NCBI GenBank assembly: GCA_036654795.1 | Contig: JAVVRI010000007.1 | Span: 1 to 34,729 of the forward strand | DNA length: 34,729 nt | From: JAVVRI01 sp036654795 | GTDB taxonomy: Bacteria > Bacteroidota > Bacteroidia > Bacteroidales > Tannerellaceae | Direction: 5' to 3' | In this document: positions 1 to 7,737 of the stretch, in pieces | Position numbering within the stretch: position 1 is the first letter of the stretch | Layout: every line of letters starts with the position of its first letter | Program-made: the position numbers and the translations under genes | The notes under the pieces: generated by a model | What the model was told of the DNA's origin: nothing | The model's database searches: none | Seen by the model: the letters and a program-made list of their open reading frames with translations, nothing else

Positions 1-698
1 TTTTGTGCATCGAAAGAGCTCTCTAGTTCTGCCAGCAGACGATTGAAAGTGACGGCCAGCTCTGCCAGTTCATCCTTTCTGTTTCCTTCATCTAAGCGGA
101 TGTTGAGTCGATGGGAGGTAGTGATGGCTTTAACCTTCACCATCATGCGTGAAACGGGACGGAAGGCTTGGTCTATAAAAAGGCGTAGTGTAAGGATAAT
201 ACATAACAGAACGATTAGGTAAGCTATTCCAAGCACCATACGCAGTTCGTGCAATTGCGCAAACCCATGCGTGTCGTAACTGGTTGCTGTTACGATATAG
301 TCTCCTTTGCTGCCTTCTATCAGAAAGCCGTATGTTTGTTTGTCGCCATACCAAGCTTTACATTGCCCTGTGCGGCAGACTTGTTCGATCACTTTTTGCT
401 TCTCCTTCTCCGGGAGTGCGCTTTTGTCGTGATAGATGAGTACTCCTTTCTCATCGTAAATAGCTACTTGCGGTTCATAGTCTTTGGGGGAATTTTCGTA
501 TAGAAGATGGAATATTTCGGGATCAATCGTCTCCCCGTCAATCAAGTCCACTTTGATGGCGGCGCGCAGATGCAGGCGTTCGAAGTAGTCGTTATGACAT
601 TTCCGGCTGTAAAACTGATACACCCCGACAATGAAAACGAACAGAATTATTCCGAAGATGAACGAGAAGAGGAGGGATAGCCGTGTTTTAATTTTCAT
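1..698 (-). CDS. Sensor histidine kinase, N-terminal part (cut by window edge)
   Basis: The minus-strand frame is open from the ATG at 698 to the window edge, about 232 codons. Visible parts are a first membrane helix (about residues 8-27, LSLLFSFIFGIILFVFIVGV), a periplasmic sensor of about 125 residues, a second helix (MVLGIAYLIVLLCIILTL), and a HAMP linker beginning FRPVSRMMVKVKAI and ending DELAELAVTFNRLLAEL. The HisKA and ATPase domains would lie outside the window. The start codon overlaps the end of the response-regulator gene by 11 bases (688-698), which suggests translational coupling and a cognate pair. The stimulus cannot be read from the sequence. A HAMP-containing chemoreceptor is possible in principle, but the neighbour makes a kinase far more likely. 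Confidence 0.9.
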   Translation of the reverse strand, partial: MKIKTRLSLLFSFIFGIILFVFIVGVYQFYSRKCHNDYFERLHLRAAIKVDLIDGETIDPEIFHLLYENSPKDYEPQVAIYDEKGVLIYHDKSALPEKEKQKVIEQVCRTGQCKAWYGDKQTYGFLIEGSKGDYIVTATSYDTHGFAQLHELRMVLGIAYLIVLLCIILTLRLFIDQAFRPVSRMMVKVKAITTSHRLNIRLDEGNRKDELAELAVTFNRLLAELESSFDAQ

Positions 699-1377
699 GT
701 TCCTCTTTCAGTATGAAGCCCATACCGGATTTGGTATGGATCAGTTTGCGATCGAATCCTTTATCTACCTTTCTTCTTAGGTAACTAATGTACACTTCGA
801 TGAAGTTGGTGCCAGTATCGAACTTTGTGTCCCATACTTTTTCTGCAATTTCGCTTTTGGAGAGCACACGTCCGCTGTTTGCCATCATATAGGCTAGCAG
901 ACTGAACTCTTTAGGTGTTAGGTTCAGCTCCGTGTCGCCTCGTTTTACTATCTTTGTTTGCATATTTAGCTCCAGATCGGCAAATCGTAAGAGGTTATCC
1001 GACGGATGGATGGCGCTTCGCTTGAGTAGTGCATGGACGCGAGCCGTTAGTTCGCGCATTTCGAAAGGCTTTACCATATAGTCGTCCGCCCCTGCGTCGA
1101 AGCCATCTACCTTATCATTGGTTGTACCAAGGGCGGTAAGCATGATGATGGGGTAACGTTCATCCTTTTGCTTTAACCTTTTACATATTTCCAGACCATT
1201 GAGTGATGGCAGTAAGATGTCGGTTATCACAAGGTCGAAGGCGTGATTAAACGCTACCGACAGCCCTTCTTCCCCATCTGATGAGAGGGTGACTGTGTAT
1301 TTGTTTTCTTCCAGTCCGCGGCGAATAAGCTCTGCCATCCGGCGGTCGTCTTCAATGACAAGAATAGATGCCTGCAT
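688..1377 (-). CDS. OmpR/PhoB-family response regulator
   Basis: A 229-residue two-domain regulator. The receiver domain starts MQASILVIEDD, carries the acidic pair E9/D10, the phosphoacceptor D53 in ITDILLP and the conserved lysine in MVKPFEM. The C-terminal winged helix has LTPKEFSLLAYMM and the end motif IHTKSGMGFIL, typical of OmpR/PhoB DNA-binding domains. The frame stays open to an ATG at 1398, but a TATCTTTG -7 box at 1403-1396 would put the transcript start near 1390, inside that extension, so the ATG at 1377 is preferred. It is co-transcribed with the downstream kinase. Family assignment is certain; the regulon is unknown. Confidence 0.95.
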   Translation of the reverse strand: MQASILVIEDDRRMAELIRRGLEENKYTVTLSSDGEEGLSVAFNHAFDLVITDILLPSLNGLEICKRLKQKDERYPIIMLTALGTTNDKVDGFDAGADDYMVKPFEMRELTARVHALLKRSAIHPSDNLLRFADLELNMQTKIVKRGDTELNLTPKEFSLLAYMMANSGRVLSKSEIAEKVWDTKFDTGTNFIEVYISYLRRKVDKGFDRKLIHTKSGMGFILKEEHEN

Positions 1378-1395
1378 ACGTTTCTGATTTGTGCG

Positions 1396-1403
1396 CAAAG
1401 ATA
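1396..1403 (-). promoter_or_regulatory. Bacteroidetes -7 box for the two-component operon
   Basis: TATCTTTG on the minus strand matches the Bacteroidetes -7 consensus TAnnTTTG. A GTTG at 1430-1427 could act as the -33 element, although its 23-bp spacing is slightly long. The box decides the regulator start (1377 rather than 1398). Confidence 0.6.
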
Positions 1404-1456
1404 AATATAATACGGCTCTTTTTATTCAACGTATGCAGAATCCGAATGATTTTATG

Positions 1457-1464
1457 TACGTTTG
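1457..1464 (+). promoter_or_regulatory. Candidate -7 box for the first gtrA-like gene
   Basis: TACGTTTG matches TAnnTTTG and lies 21 bases upstream of the ATG at 1486. No clear TTTG -33 element was found at the expected distance. The site faces the regulator promoter in an 108-bp divergent region. Confidence 0.5.
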
Positions 1465-1485
1465 CGTAGGATAAACTGATAAAAC

Positions 1486-1869
1486 ATGAAAGAATCTGTA
1501 CGTATACTTCGTTTTGCTTTGGTAGGTACATTAAATGCGCTGATTACGGCTCTGGTTATTTGGGTAATGATGGGAGAGTTGGGGGTCAACTATCTTTGGT
1601 CGAACATTGCCGGATATATAGCAGCATTGATTAATAACTTCTTCTGGAGTAAATACTGGGTATTTACGAGTCGGAAGGGGTTTTTAAAGACGGAGATACC
1701 GTTATTTCTGATAGCCTTCGGCTGTGCTTACGGGGCGCAGTTCGCTGCGTTGCTTGTCATGGTGGAATGGTTCAGCATGAATGCCTATTTGGCTCAGTTC
1801 CTCGGCTTATTCGTATATGGTGCCGTCAACTTTATAATGAATAGAAAGCTAACGTTCAAGTCGCATTAA
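1486..1869 (+). CDS. GtrA-like four-helix membrane protein
   Basis: A 127-residue, very hydrophobic protein with four predicted membrane helices, the usual size for GtrA/DPMS-like proteins. Family features are the start RILRFALVGTLNALITALVIWVMM, the central NNFFWSKYWVFTSRKG and the end NFIMNRKLTFKSH. GtrA proteins help move lipid-linked sugars across the inner membrane, usually with a partner glycosyltransferase. No such partner is adjacent here, so this copy seems solitary. It resembles the second gtrA-like gene at 19945-20319 (both have ITA-VIWVMM and NFIMN). A T-rich hairpin follows, so it is probably monocistronic. The substrate is unknown. Confidence 0.85.
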   Translation: MKESVRILRFALVGTLNALITALVIWVMMGELGVNYLWSNIAGYIAALINNFFWSKYWVFTSRKGFLKTEIPLFLIAFGCAYGAQFAALLVMVEWFSMNAYLAQFLGLFVYGAVNFIMNRKLTFKSH

Positions 1870-1913
1870 GGCCTATTCCATATTACCGCTTTATCGGTTT
1901 CCTTCTTATTTTG

Positions 1914-1954
1914 GAGGTGGTCAGAGGAAAATAATCCGCCTCTTCTTCTTTTTT
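1914..1954 (+). terminator. Probable intrinsic terminator after gtrA-like gene
   Basis: GAGGTGG (1914-1920) can pair with CCGCCTC (1936-1942), seven pairs with one G-U, followed by a T-rich run at 1943-1954. It lies 44 bases after the gtrA-like stop and before the hydrogenase promoter. Confidence 0.55.
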
Positions 1955-1967
1955 ATCTTTTCTGTGA

Positions 1968-1998
1968 CTTGCTTTTCAAAGATTAATCGCTATGTTTG
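1968..1998 (+). promoter_or_regulatory. Promoter of the hydrogenase operon
   Basis: CTTG at 1968-1971, a 19-bp spacer and TATGTTTG at 1991-1998 fit the Bacteroidetes -33/-7 arrangement. The transcript would begin near 2005, about 50 bases before the ATG at 2054. This rules out the longer in-frame start at 1964. Confidence 0.65.
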
Positions 1999-2053
1999 CG
2001 ACCACCCTTTGTGGGAAATATACCTTATACCTGTTACTTTAAAGACACATACC

Positions 2054-2452
2054 ATGACAAAAGTAAAAACATTAGATGATCTGAAGAAGATGCGCGAGAG
2101 TTTACGTACCTCACTTGACCTGCGTGAGAAAAGCAATCACCCCGAGCAATTGGTGCAAATTAGAGTTTCAATGGCTACATGCGGCATTGCCGCCGGCGCA
2201 AAGGAGGTGATGAGTTATTGCATCGAGGCGCTGGCTAAAGAGCAGATAGATGCGTTGGTAACTCAAACCGGCTGCATGGGCTACTGCTATGCCGAACCGA
2301 CAATTGAGGTGACGGTGCCTGGCAAAGATCCCCTTATCTTCGGCCATGTTGACCGTGCGAAAATAGACGAAATAATTAGTCAATACCTGCGGCAAGGCAT
2401 CTTGCCGGACGATTTGCTGCCTGTCACCTACACGGCTGTTAAACCTGAATAA
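2054..2452 (+). CDS. hndB: Hydrogenase HndB-like thioredoxin-fold [2Fe-2S] subunit
   Basis: A 132-residue small iron-sulfur protein. An N-terminal helix (TLDDLKKMRESLRTSLDLRE) precedes a thioredoxin-like ferredoxin fold with C43 in ATCGIAAGA and the pair C74/C78 in TGCMGYCYAEP, as in HndB of NADP-reducing hydrogenases. It probably carries one [2Fe-2S] cluster and passes electrons among the subunits in the cytoplasm. The start at 2054 is chosen because the promoter lies within the longer reading frame and the family usually begins near MTKVKTLDDL. It is first in a tightly spaced operon, 30 bases before the NuoF-like gene. Confidence is high from both motif and context. Confidence 0.9.
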   Translation: MTKVKTLDDLKKMRESLRTSLDLREKSNHPEQLVQIRVSMATCGIAAGAKEVMSYCIEALAKEQIDALVTQTGCMGYCYAEPTIEVTVPGKDPLIFGHVDRAKIDEIISQYLRQGILPDDLLPVTYTAVKPE

Positions 2453-2482
2453 CAAACGATTCTACCTATATAATATAAGCGA

Positions 2483-4276
2483 ATGGCACAATATACAAAT
2501 TATATTTTGGTGTGTGGCGGCACAGGTTGCCGCGCCTCGCAAAGCGAACAAATCATTGAAGAACTCAGAGCCTCAGTCGCTGCGCATGGTTTAGCGGAAA
2601 GCGTGCAGGTGGTACGCACCGGTTGTTTTGGCTTTTGCGAGAAGGGGCCGGTTGTCAAGATGATTCCCGACAACACGTTTTATGTACAAGTGAAGCCTTC
2701 CGATGCAGAAGCCATCGTGAGCGAACATCTGGTTAAGGGGCGCAAGGTGGAGTCTTTGCTCTACGTCAACCCCGAAACAAATCAGCAGATACTCGACTCC
2801 AAGCATATCGACTTCTACAAGAAGCAACTCCGCATCGCTCTCCGTAATTGTGGCTTTATCAATCCGGAGAATATTGATGAATATATCGCCCGTGATGGTT
2901 ATGTTGCCCTCGGTCGTGCGTTGACCGAAATGACGCCGGAGGAGGTGATCAAAGAGATCATGGACAGTGGTCTGCGCGGACGGGGTGGGGGCGGTTTCCC
3001 AACCGGACTGAAGTGGCAGATCACCCGCAAGGTGCAAGCACCACAGAAGTATGTCGTCTGCAATGCGGACGAAGGTGACCCCGGTGCCTTTATGGACCGC
3101 TCTATTTTGGAGGGCGACCCGCATTCCATTGTGGAGGCCATGGCCATCAACGGTTACTGCACCGGCGCCAGTAAAGGACTGGTCTATATCCGGGCGGAAT
3201 ATCCGCTGGCGGTGGAGCGTTTGAAGATTGCCATTGCCCAAGCGACCGAATACGGTTTGTTAGGCGAACATATCTTTGGTACAGACTTTTCTTTCGACAT
3301 AACGATCCGTTACGGAGCCGGGGCTTTTGTCTGCGGTGAAGAGACGGCTTTGATCCATAGCATGGAGGGGCTACGTGGCGAGGCCACCGTAAAGCCCCCC
3401 TTTCCCAGCGAATCCGGTTACAAGGGTTGCCCTACGAACGTAAACAATGTGGAGACGTATGCAAACGTTCCTGTTATCCTGCTCAAAGGCGCTGCTTGGT
3501 TTAGTAGCATTGGAACGGCTAAGAGCAAAGGCACGAAAGTGTTTGCCCTAGCCGGGAAGGTGAATAATGTGGGGCTGATTGAGGTGCCGATGGGCACTAC
3601 GCTGCGCGAAGTGATCTTCGGCATCGGTGGGGGTATCAAAGATGGCAAGAAGTTTAAGGCTGTCCAGACGGGAGGTCCTTCCGGTGGCTGCCTGACGGAA
3701 AAGCATCTAGATCTGCCGATTGATTATGACAACCTGATTGCTGCCGGCTCCATGATGGGCTCCGGTGGCATGATTGTGATGGACGAGGACGACTGCATGG
3801 TGGCCATGGCGAAGTTCTATCTGGACTTCACCGTCGAGGAGTCGTGCGGCAAGTGCGCACCCTGCCGCATCGGCAATAAGCGCCTGCACGAGATGCTGCA
3901 AAAGATTACCTCCGGCAATGGCACGCTGGCCGATTTGGCTGCCTTGCGCAATTTGGCTGTTGTGATAAAGGATACCGCTCTTTGCGGGCTGGGTCAGACA
4001 TCGCCTAACCCGGTACTTTCTACGTTGGATAACTTCTATGATGAATACTTGGCTCACGTCAACGAGCAGCGCTGTCCGGCTCATCAATGCCGGGATCTGA
4101 CGCAATACTTCGTCAATCCGGAGAAGTGCACCGGTTGTACGCTCTGTGCCCGCGTCTGCCCGGTACATGCTATTACGGGCGAGCGCAAAGTGCCGCATGT
4201 TATTGATCCGCTGATCTGTATCCGTTGTGGCACCTGTCTGGACAAGTGTAAGTTTAACGCCATCTATGTTCATTAA
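2483..4276 (+). CDS. hndC: Hydrogenase NAD(P)-binding flavoprotein subunit (HndC/HydB/NuoF type)
   Basis: A 597-residue protein of the NuoF type with extra domains at both ends, the layout of HndC/HydB. Residues 1-90 form a thioredoxin-like [2Fe-2S] domain (C11, C16, C48, C52). The FMN/NAD(P) domain has GLRGRGGGGFPTG (163-175) and CNADEGDPGAFMDRS. The NuoF [4Fe-4S] site is ESCGKCAPCRIG. A C-terminal two-cluster ferredoxin has C549/C552/C555/C559 and C579/C582/C585/C589. The subunit exchanges electrons between NAD(P)H and the hydrogenase chain. In characterised relatives it is the site of flavin-based electron bifurcation with ferredoxin. Cofactor preference (NAD or NADP) cannot be settled by eye. 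Confidence 0.95.
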   Translation: MAQYTNYILVCGGTGCRASQSEQIIEELRASVAAHGLAESVQVVRTGCFGFCEKGPVVKMIPDNTFYVQVKPSDAEAIVSEHLVKGRKVESLLYVNPETNQQILDSKHIDFYKKQLRIALRNCGFINPENIDEYIARDGYVALGRALTEMTPEEVIKEIMDSGLRGRGGGGFPTGLKWQITRKVQAPQKYVVCNADEGDPGAFMDRSILEGDPHSIVEAMAINGYCTGASKGLVYIRAEYPLAVERLKIAIAQATEYGLLGEHIFGTDFSFDITIRYGAGAFVCGEETALIHSMEGLRGEATVKPPFPSESGYKGCPTNVNNVETYANVPVILLKGAAWFSSIGTAKSKGTKVFALAGKVNNVGLIEVPMGTTLREVIFGIGGGIKDGKKFKAVQTGGPSGGCLTEKHLDLPIDYDNLIAAGSMMGSGGMIVMDEDDCMVAMAKFYLDFTVEESCGKCAPCRIGNKRLHEMLQKITSGNGTLADLAALRNLAVVIKDTALCGLGQTSPNPVLSTLDNFYDEYLAHVNEQRCPAHQCRDLTQYFVNPEKCTGCTLCARVCPVHAITGERKVPHVIDPLICIRCGTCLDKCKFNAIYVH

Positions 4277-4285
4277 TCAAGTACT

Positions 4286-6076
4286 ATGGAAACAATACAT
4301 CTTATAATAGATAGAAAACTGGTCGAGGTCTCCAAAGGAACCACGATTCTGGAAGCCGCCAAGAGCGTAGGCATCCGCATCCCAACGCTCTGCTACATGA
4401 AGTTGGAGGATCTCAATTACGAAAACAACCCCGGCGCCTGTCGTATCTGCGTGGTGGAGGTGGAGGGGCGCCGCAACCTAGCGCCCTCTTGTAAAACGGA
4501 ATGTACCGAAGGAATGGTTGTCCGCACCCACACGCCCCGCGTGATGAATGCGCGCCGTACGGTGATGGAGCTGATCCTTTCGAATCATCCCTTCGAATGC
4601 CTTACCTGTAGCAAGAATGGTTACTGCGAACTGCAAACCATCGCTCACGACCTCGGCATTCGCGAAGTGCGTTACCAAGGCGTACAGTCCCATTTCGAGA
4701 TAGACCGCTCGCCATCCATCGTGCGAAACATGAATAAGTGCATCATGTGCCGCCGGTGCGAAACGATGTGTAACACCATTCAGACCGTGGGCGCCTTGAC
4801 GGCGGTCAATCGCGGATTTACGGCAGCTGTGTCCACCGCCTTCGAGCGCGACATTGCCGGCAGCACGTGTTCCTATTGCGGGCAGTGCGTATCCATCTGC
4901 CCGGTCAATGCCCTAAGCGGACGCAACACGCAGCAACCGGTGCTCGACGCCCTGGCCGATCCTGACAAGATCGTGATTGCCCAGACAGCTCCGGCCGTAC
5001 GTACCGCCCTCGGTAAGGACTTCGGCTTCGAACCCGGTACATTGGTGACGGGTAAGATGGTGACCGCCCTACGTGAGTTGGGTTTCGACTACGTGTTCGA
5101 TACCGACTTTGCCGCCGACCTGACGATTATGGAGGAGGGCACCGAACTGCTCGAACGCTTGACCCATTACCTTGCCGGTGACAAAGAGGTGAAGATACCC
5201 ATGATGACCAGCTGCTGCCCCGGATGGGTCAGCTTTGTGGAGCAACACTTCCCTGAATTGCGCGAACACCTCTCTACGGCCAAGAGCCCGCAGCAGATGT
5301 TTGGCGCGATTGCCAAAAGCTATTTTGCCAAGAAGCTGGGCGTAGACCGCACCCGGTTGGTGGTGGTCTCCATCATGCCCTGCTTGGCTAAGAAATATGA
5401 AGCCAGTCGTCCGGAGTTTGCTACGGATGGTAATCCGGATGTGGACTATTCCATCTATACCCGCGAACTGGCACGTCTGATCCGTTACGCCAATATCAAC
5501 TTTAAGGAGCTTCCAGATAGCGACTTCGATCGTCCGCTGGGCGAATCGACCGGTGCCGGCGTAATCTTTGGCACTACGGGAGGCGTGATTGAAGCTGCCT
5601 GCCGTACGGCGTACGAACTCTATACAAAGAAACCGCTCGATAAGGTGGAATTTGAAACCCTTCGCGGACTGGATGGGGTGCGTAGCGCTACGATAGACTT
5701 TGACGGTGTGCCGGTGAAGATCGGCATTGCGCACGGTTTGGGCAATGCTCGTAAGCTGATTGAGGCCGTAGAAAAGGGTACTTCTCCTTACCACGTGATC
5801 GAGGTAATGGCTTGTCCCGGTGGCTGTATTGGGGGTGGGGGACAACCGTTCCACCGGGGTAATATGGACGTATTGCGCCGTCGCGCTGCCGCCCTTTATC
5901 GTGAGGACGCCGCCAAGCCGCTTCGCAAGAGTCACGAGAATCCTTATATACAGCAACTTTACGCCGATTATCTGGGCGAGCCGTGCGGGCCGCTGGCACA
6001 TGAATTGCTGCATACCCATTACATCGACCGCAAGGAGATCGTGGGGCTGTACATACCAACCGATAAAGATGAATAG
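4286..6076 (+). CDS. hndD: [FeFe] hydrogenase catalytic subunit (HndD/HydA type)
   Basis: A 596-residue M3-type [FeFe] hydrogenase. The clusters in order are a plant-type [2Fe-2S] (C36, C52, C55, C69), a His-ligated [4Fe-4S] (H101, C105, C108, C114), and two [4Fe-4S] sites (C152/155/158/162 and C195/198/201/205). The H-cluster motifs are all intact: TSCCPGW (C310, C311), MPCLAKKYE (C365) and EVMACPGGCIGGGGQP (C510, C514). C310 is the expected proton-transfer cysteine. A small-subunit-like tail follows. This is a complete group A enzyme that oxidises or evolves H2 in the cytoplasm. The HydE/F/G maturases it needs are not in the window. The gene starts 9 bases after hndC and ends 2 bases before hndA. 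Confidence 0.97.
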   Translation: METIHLIIDRKLVEVSKGTTILEAAKSVGIRIPTLCYMKLEDLNYENNPGACRICVVEVEGRRNLAPSCKTECTEGMVVRTHTPRVMNARRTVMELILSNHPFECLTCSKNGYCELQTIAHDLGIREVRYQGVQSHFEIDRSPSIVRNMNKCIMCRRCETMCNTIQTVGALTAVNRGFTAAVSTAFERDIAGSTCSYCGQCVSICPVNALSGRNTQQPVLDALADPDKIVIAQTAPAVRTALGKDFGFEPGTLVTGKMVTALRELGFDYVFDTDFAADLTIMEEGTELLERLTHYLAGDKEVKIPMMTSCCPGWVSFVEQHFPELREHLSTAKSPQQMFGAIAKSYFAKKLGVDRTRLVVVSIMPCLAKKYEASRPEFATDGNPDVDYSIYTRELARLIRYANINFKELPDSDFDRPLGESTGAGVIFGTTGGVIEAACRTAYELYTKKPLDKVEFETLRGLDGVRSATIDFDGVPVKIGIAHGLGNARKLIEAVEKGTSPYHVIEVMACPGGCIGGGGQPFHRGNMDVLRRRAAALYREDAAKPLRKSHENPYIQQLYADYLGEPCGPLAHELLHTHYIDRKEIVGLYIPTDKDE

Positions 6077-6078
6077 TT

Positions 6079-6570
6079 ATGGACCAAATACATTTGCCTC
6101 AGTCAATGATAACCGCCCTCAAAGCGGTCTGCGCCGAACACGATAATGATGCCGGCGAGTTAATCAACATCCTACATGCCGCCCAAGGGCTGTTTGGCTA
6201 TCTGCCGCGCGAAGTGCAGGAGCTCATTGCTTCCGAACTGCATGTGCCGGTCTCTCGCGTTTATGGAGTCGTTACCTTTTATTCCTACTTCACCATGACG
6301 CCCAAGGGGAAATATCCCATTTCGGTCTGCCTTGGCACGGCCTGTTATGTGCGGGGTGCGGAGAAGATCATGGACGAGTTTCAGCGCCAGCTTGAGATAA
6401 AGGTGGGCGAGACGACACCGGATGGCCTTTTCTCGCTCGACTGCCTGCGCTGCGTAGGTGCTTGCGGTCTGGCTCCGGTCGTCACCATCGGTCACAAAGT
6501 CTATGGCCGCATGACGCCAGAGAAGGTACGCGACATTCTTTCGGAATATTACCTGCTTAGCAGTAAGTAG
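6079..6570 (+). CDS. hndA: Hydrogenase NuoE-like [2Fe-2S] subunit (HndA/HydC type)
   Basis: A 163-residue NuoE-family protein. An N-terminal helical bundle (LINILHAAQGLFGYLPREVQELIA) is followed by a thioredoxin-fold [2Fe-2S] domain with C84/C89 in CLGTACYVRG and C125/C129 in CLRCVGACGLAP, the standard ligand spacing. It is the small electron-transfer partner of the NuoF-like subunit. The ATG lies 2 bases after the hndD stop, so translation is probably coupled. The gene order B-C-D-A differs from the A-B-C-D order of the Desulfovibrio hnd operon. It is the last gene before a convergent gene pair and the palindrome array. Confidence 0.95.
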   Translation: MDQIHLPQSMITALKAVCAEHDNDAGELINILHAAQGLFGYLPREVQELIASELHVPVSRVYGVVTFYSYFTMTPKGKYPISVCLGTACYVRGAEKIMDEFQRQLEIKVGETTPDGLFSLDCLRCVGACGLAPVVTIGHKVYGRMTPEKVRDILSEYYLLSSK

Positions 6571-6587
6571 TAAGTGAGCGATATTTT

Positions 6588-6730
6588 AATGGCTCGTTAG
6601 CGAAAAAAAATGGCTCGGCAGCTATATTTTTTCGCTGACGAGCCATTTTTTTTTGCTGCCGACCTTTTTCGATTTTGCTGCCGAGCTTTTTTGATTTTGC
6701 TGCCGGGCTTTTTTCTGCGTGCTGCCGACC
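6588..6730. repeat. Array A: seven palindrome-like units at 21-22 bp period
   Basis: Units start at 6591, 6612, 6634, 6655, 6677, 6699 and 6721. The first two read GGCTCGTTAGC and GGCTCGGCAGC. The rest read GCTGACGAGCC, GCTGCCGACC, GCTGCCGAGC, GCTGCCGGGC and GCTGCCGACC, which is the opposite orientation. Cores are about 10 bp and linkers about 12 bp and T-rich. Units one and three, with their flanks (6588-6608 and 6627-6647), form a helix of about 21 bp with a single G-U pair. The array sits between the convergent hndA and TPM genes, so it could act as a two-way terminator, but the regular period is more than a terminator requires. Confidence 0.8.
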
Positions 6731-6746
6731 TTGGTTTTAGCCCTTG

Positions 6747-7721
6747 CTAGAAGCGACTGATAGAGCCGCCACCACCGGAACCGCCACCCCCCCATGAGCC
6801 GCCGCTAAAACCACCGCCGCCACCACCACCGCCAAACAGGCCACCTCCGCCGCCACCAATGATAACGGGCGGAACGGAGCGTTGCAGGCGGTCTACGGTG
6901 TATTGCTTTGTCTCCGTATGTCCGCAGTTTTTACAGCGATAGACCGATTCGGCCAGTCCGTCGGCATGATAAGTTGCAGAGCGAAGGGTGTTGCGCTTGA
7001 CGTAGACCAACGTTTTTTGTCCACACTTCGGACAGGTGCGCGGTCTGCGCTTGATGGCATAAGCCACCCATGTGATGAGCATGAAAAAGATGAATACCGG
7101 AAGGATTAGGAACAGAATCATCACGTTTGTATCCATATCCGGGCTCCCGGCGGGGCGTACCATTGCGGAGCGCTCATAGTCGCTTGCCATCAGATATTCC
7201 TTGACCGCCGCCACTCCTTTGAGCATGCCGGCGCTGTAATCGCCCGCCTTCAAGTCTGCCATCATGTATCGTTGTTGCAGGCGGTAGCAGATGGCATCGG
7301 GCAAGGTGCCCTCCAGCCCATAACCGGTCTCGAACACTACGGAGCGTTGCACCGGCTCGGTCACCAACTGAATCAGCAAGCCATTATCCTTTCCCTTTTT
7401 GCCCAGACCCCATTCCTTGAAGAGATCGGTAGCAAACATACGGGCATCGTCCTCGCCAATGCTTTCCACCGCAACTACCGCCACTTCGATGCCGAGACTG
7501 TCCTCCACAACTTGTAGCAGTTGGTTGATCTGAGCCACGTCGGAGGCATTGATGATCCCGTCCGGGTTGCTGACGTGGTTCAGGCGGTCAGTCAGGCGCA
7601 TGTTGGGTATGGACTGTACGGTATAGTCCGTAGCCGCCCATCCCTTGAGCGGGAGCAGTGCCAACAGAAGCAAACCTACCAGCAGCAGGCTTGTTGTTCT
7701 TTTATGATTCGGTTTGTTCAT
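6747..7721 (-). CDS. TPM-domain membrane protein with zinc ribbon and Gly-rich tail
   Basis: A 324-residue protein. A signal peptide (1-29, hydrophobic core LLLVGLLLLALLPL) is followed by a TPM domain (about 40-185, including VVFETGYGLEGTLPDA). One membrane helix spans about 200-223. A cytoplasmic zinc ribbon has C230/C233 and C263/C266 (CPKCGQK, CKNCGH). The tail from 289 is glycine/serine-rich, ending ISRF. TPM proteins (YgcG type) often pair with LemA and have roles in envelope maintenance or photosystem repair; the biochemical function is unclear. The ATG at 7721 is used because the longer frame would overlap lemA by more than 100 bases. It lies 16 bases after the lemA stop and is surely co-transcribed. 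Confidence 0.9.
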   Translation of the reverse strand: MNKPNHKRTTSLLLVGLLLLALLPLKGWAATDYTVQSIPNMRLTDRLNHVSNPDGIINASDVAQINQLLQVVEDSLGIEVAVVAVESIGEDDARMFATDLFKEWGLGKKGKDNGLLIQLVTEPVQRSVVFETGYGLEGTLPDAICYRLQQRYMMADLKAGDYSAGMLKGVAAVKEYLMASDYERSAMVRPAGSPDMDTNVMILFLILPVFIFFMLITWVAYAIKRRPRTCPKCGQKTLVYVKRNTLRSATYHADGLAESVYRCKNCGHTETKQYTVDRLQRSVPPVIIGGGGGGLFGGGGGGGGFSGGSWGGGGSGGGGSISRF

Positions 7722-7737
7722 GCGTAGGGTGAGGGGG

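Noticed and set aside
1378..1398. Seven-residue N-terminal extension of the response regulator
   Set aside because: The -7 box at 1403-1396 overlaps it, so the transcript would start downstream of the ATG at 1398.
1964..2053. Upstream start for the HndB-like subunit
   Set aside because: The promoter (-33 and -7 boxes) lies within this extension and family members begin at MTKVKTLDDL.
2591..3241. 216-codon antisense ORF opposite the NuoF-like gene
   Set aside because: A shadow frame created by high GC at third codon positions of the sense gene.
5069..6019. 316-codon antisense ORF opposite the hydrogenase gene
   Set aside because: A shadow of the real [FeFe] hydrogenase frame; no motif, no promoter, and the sense strand has all cluster ligands.
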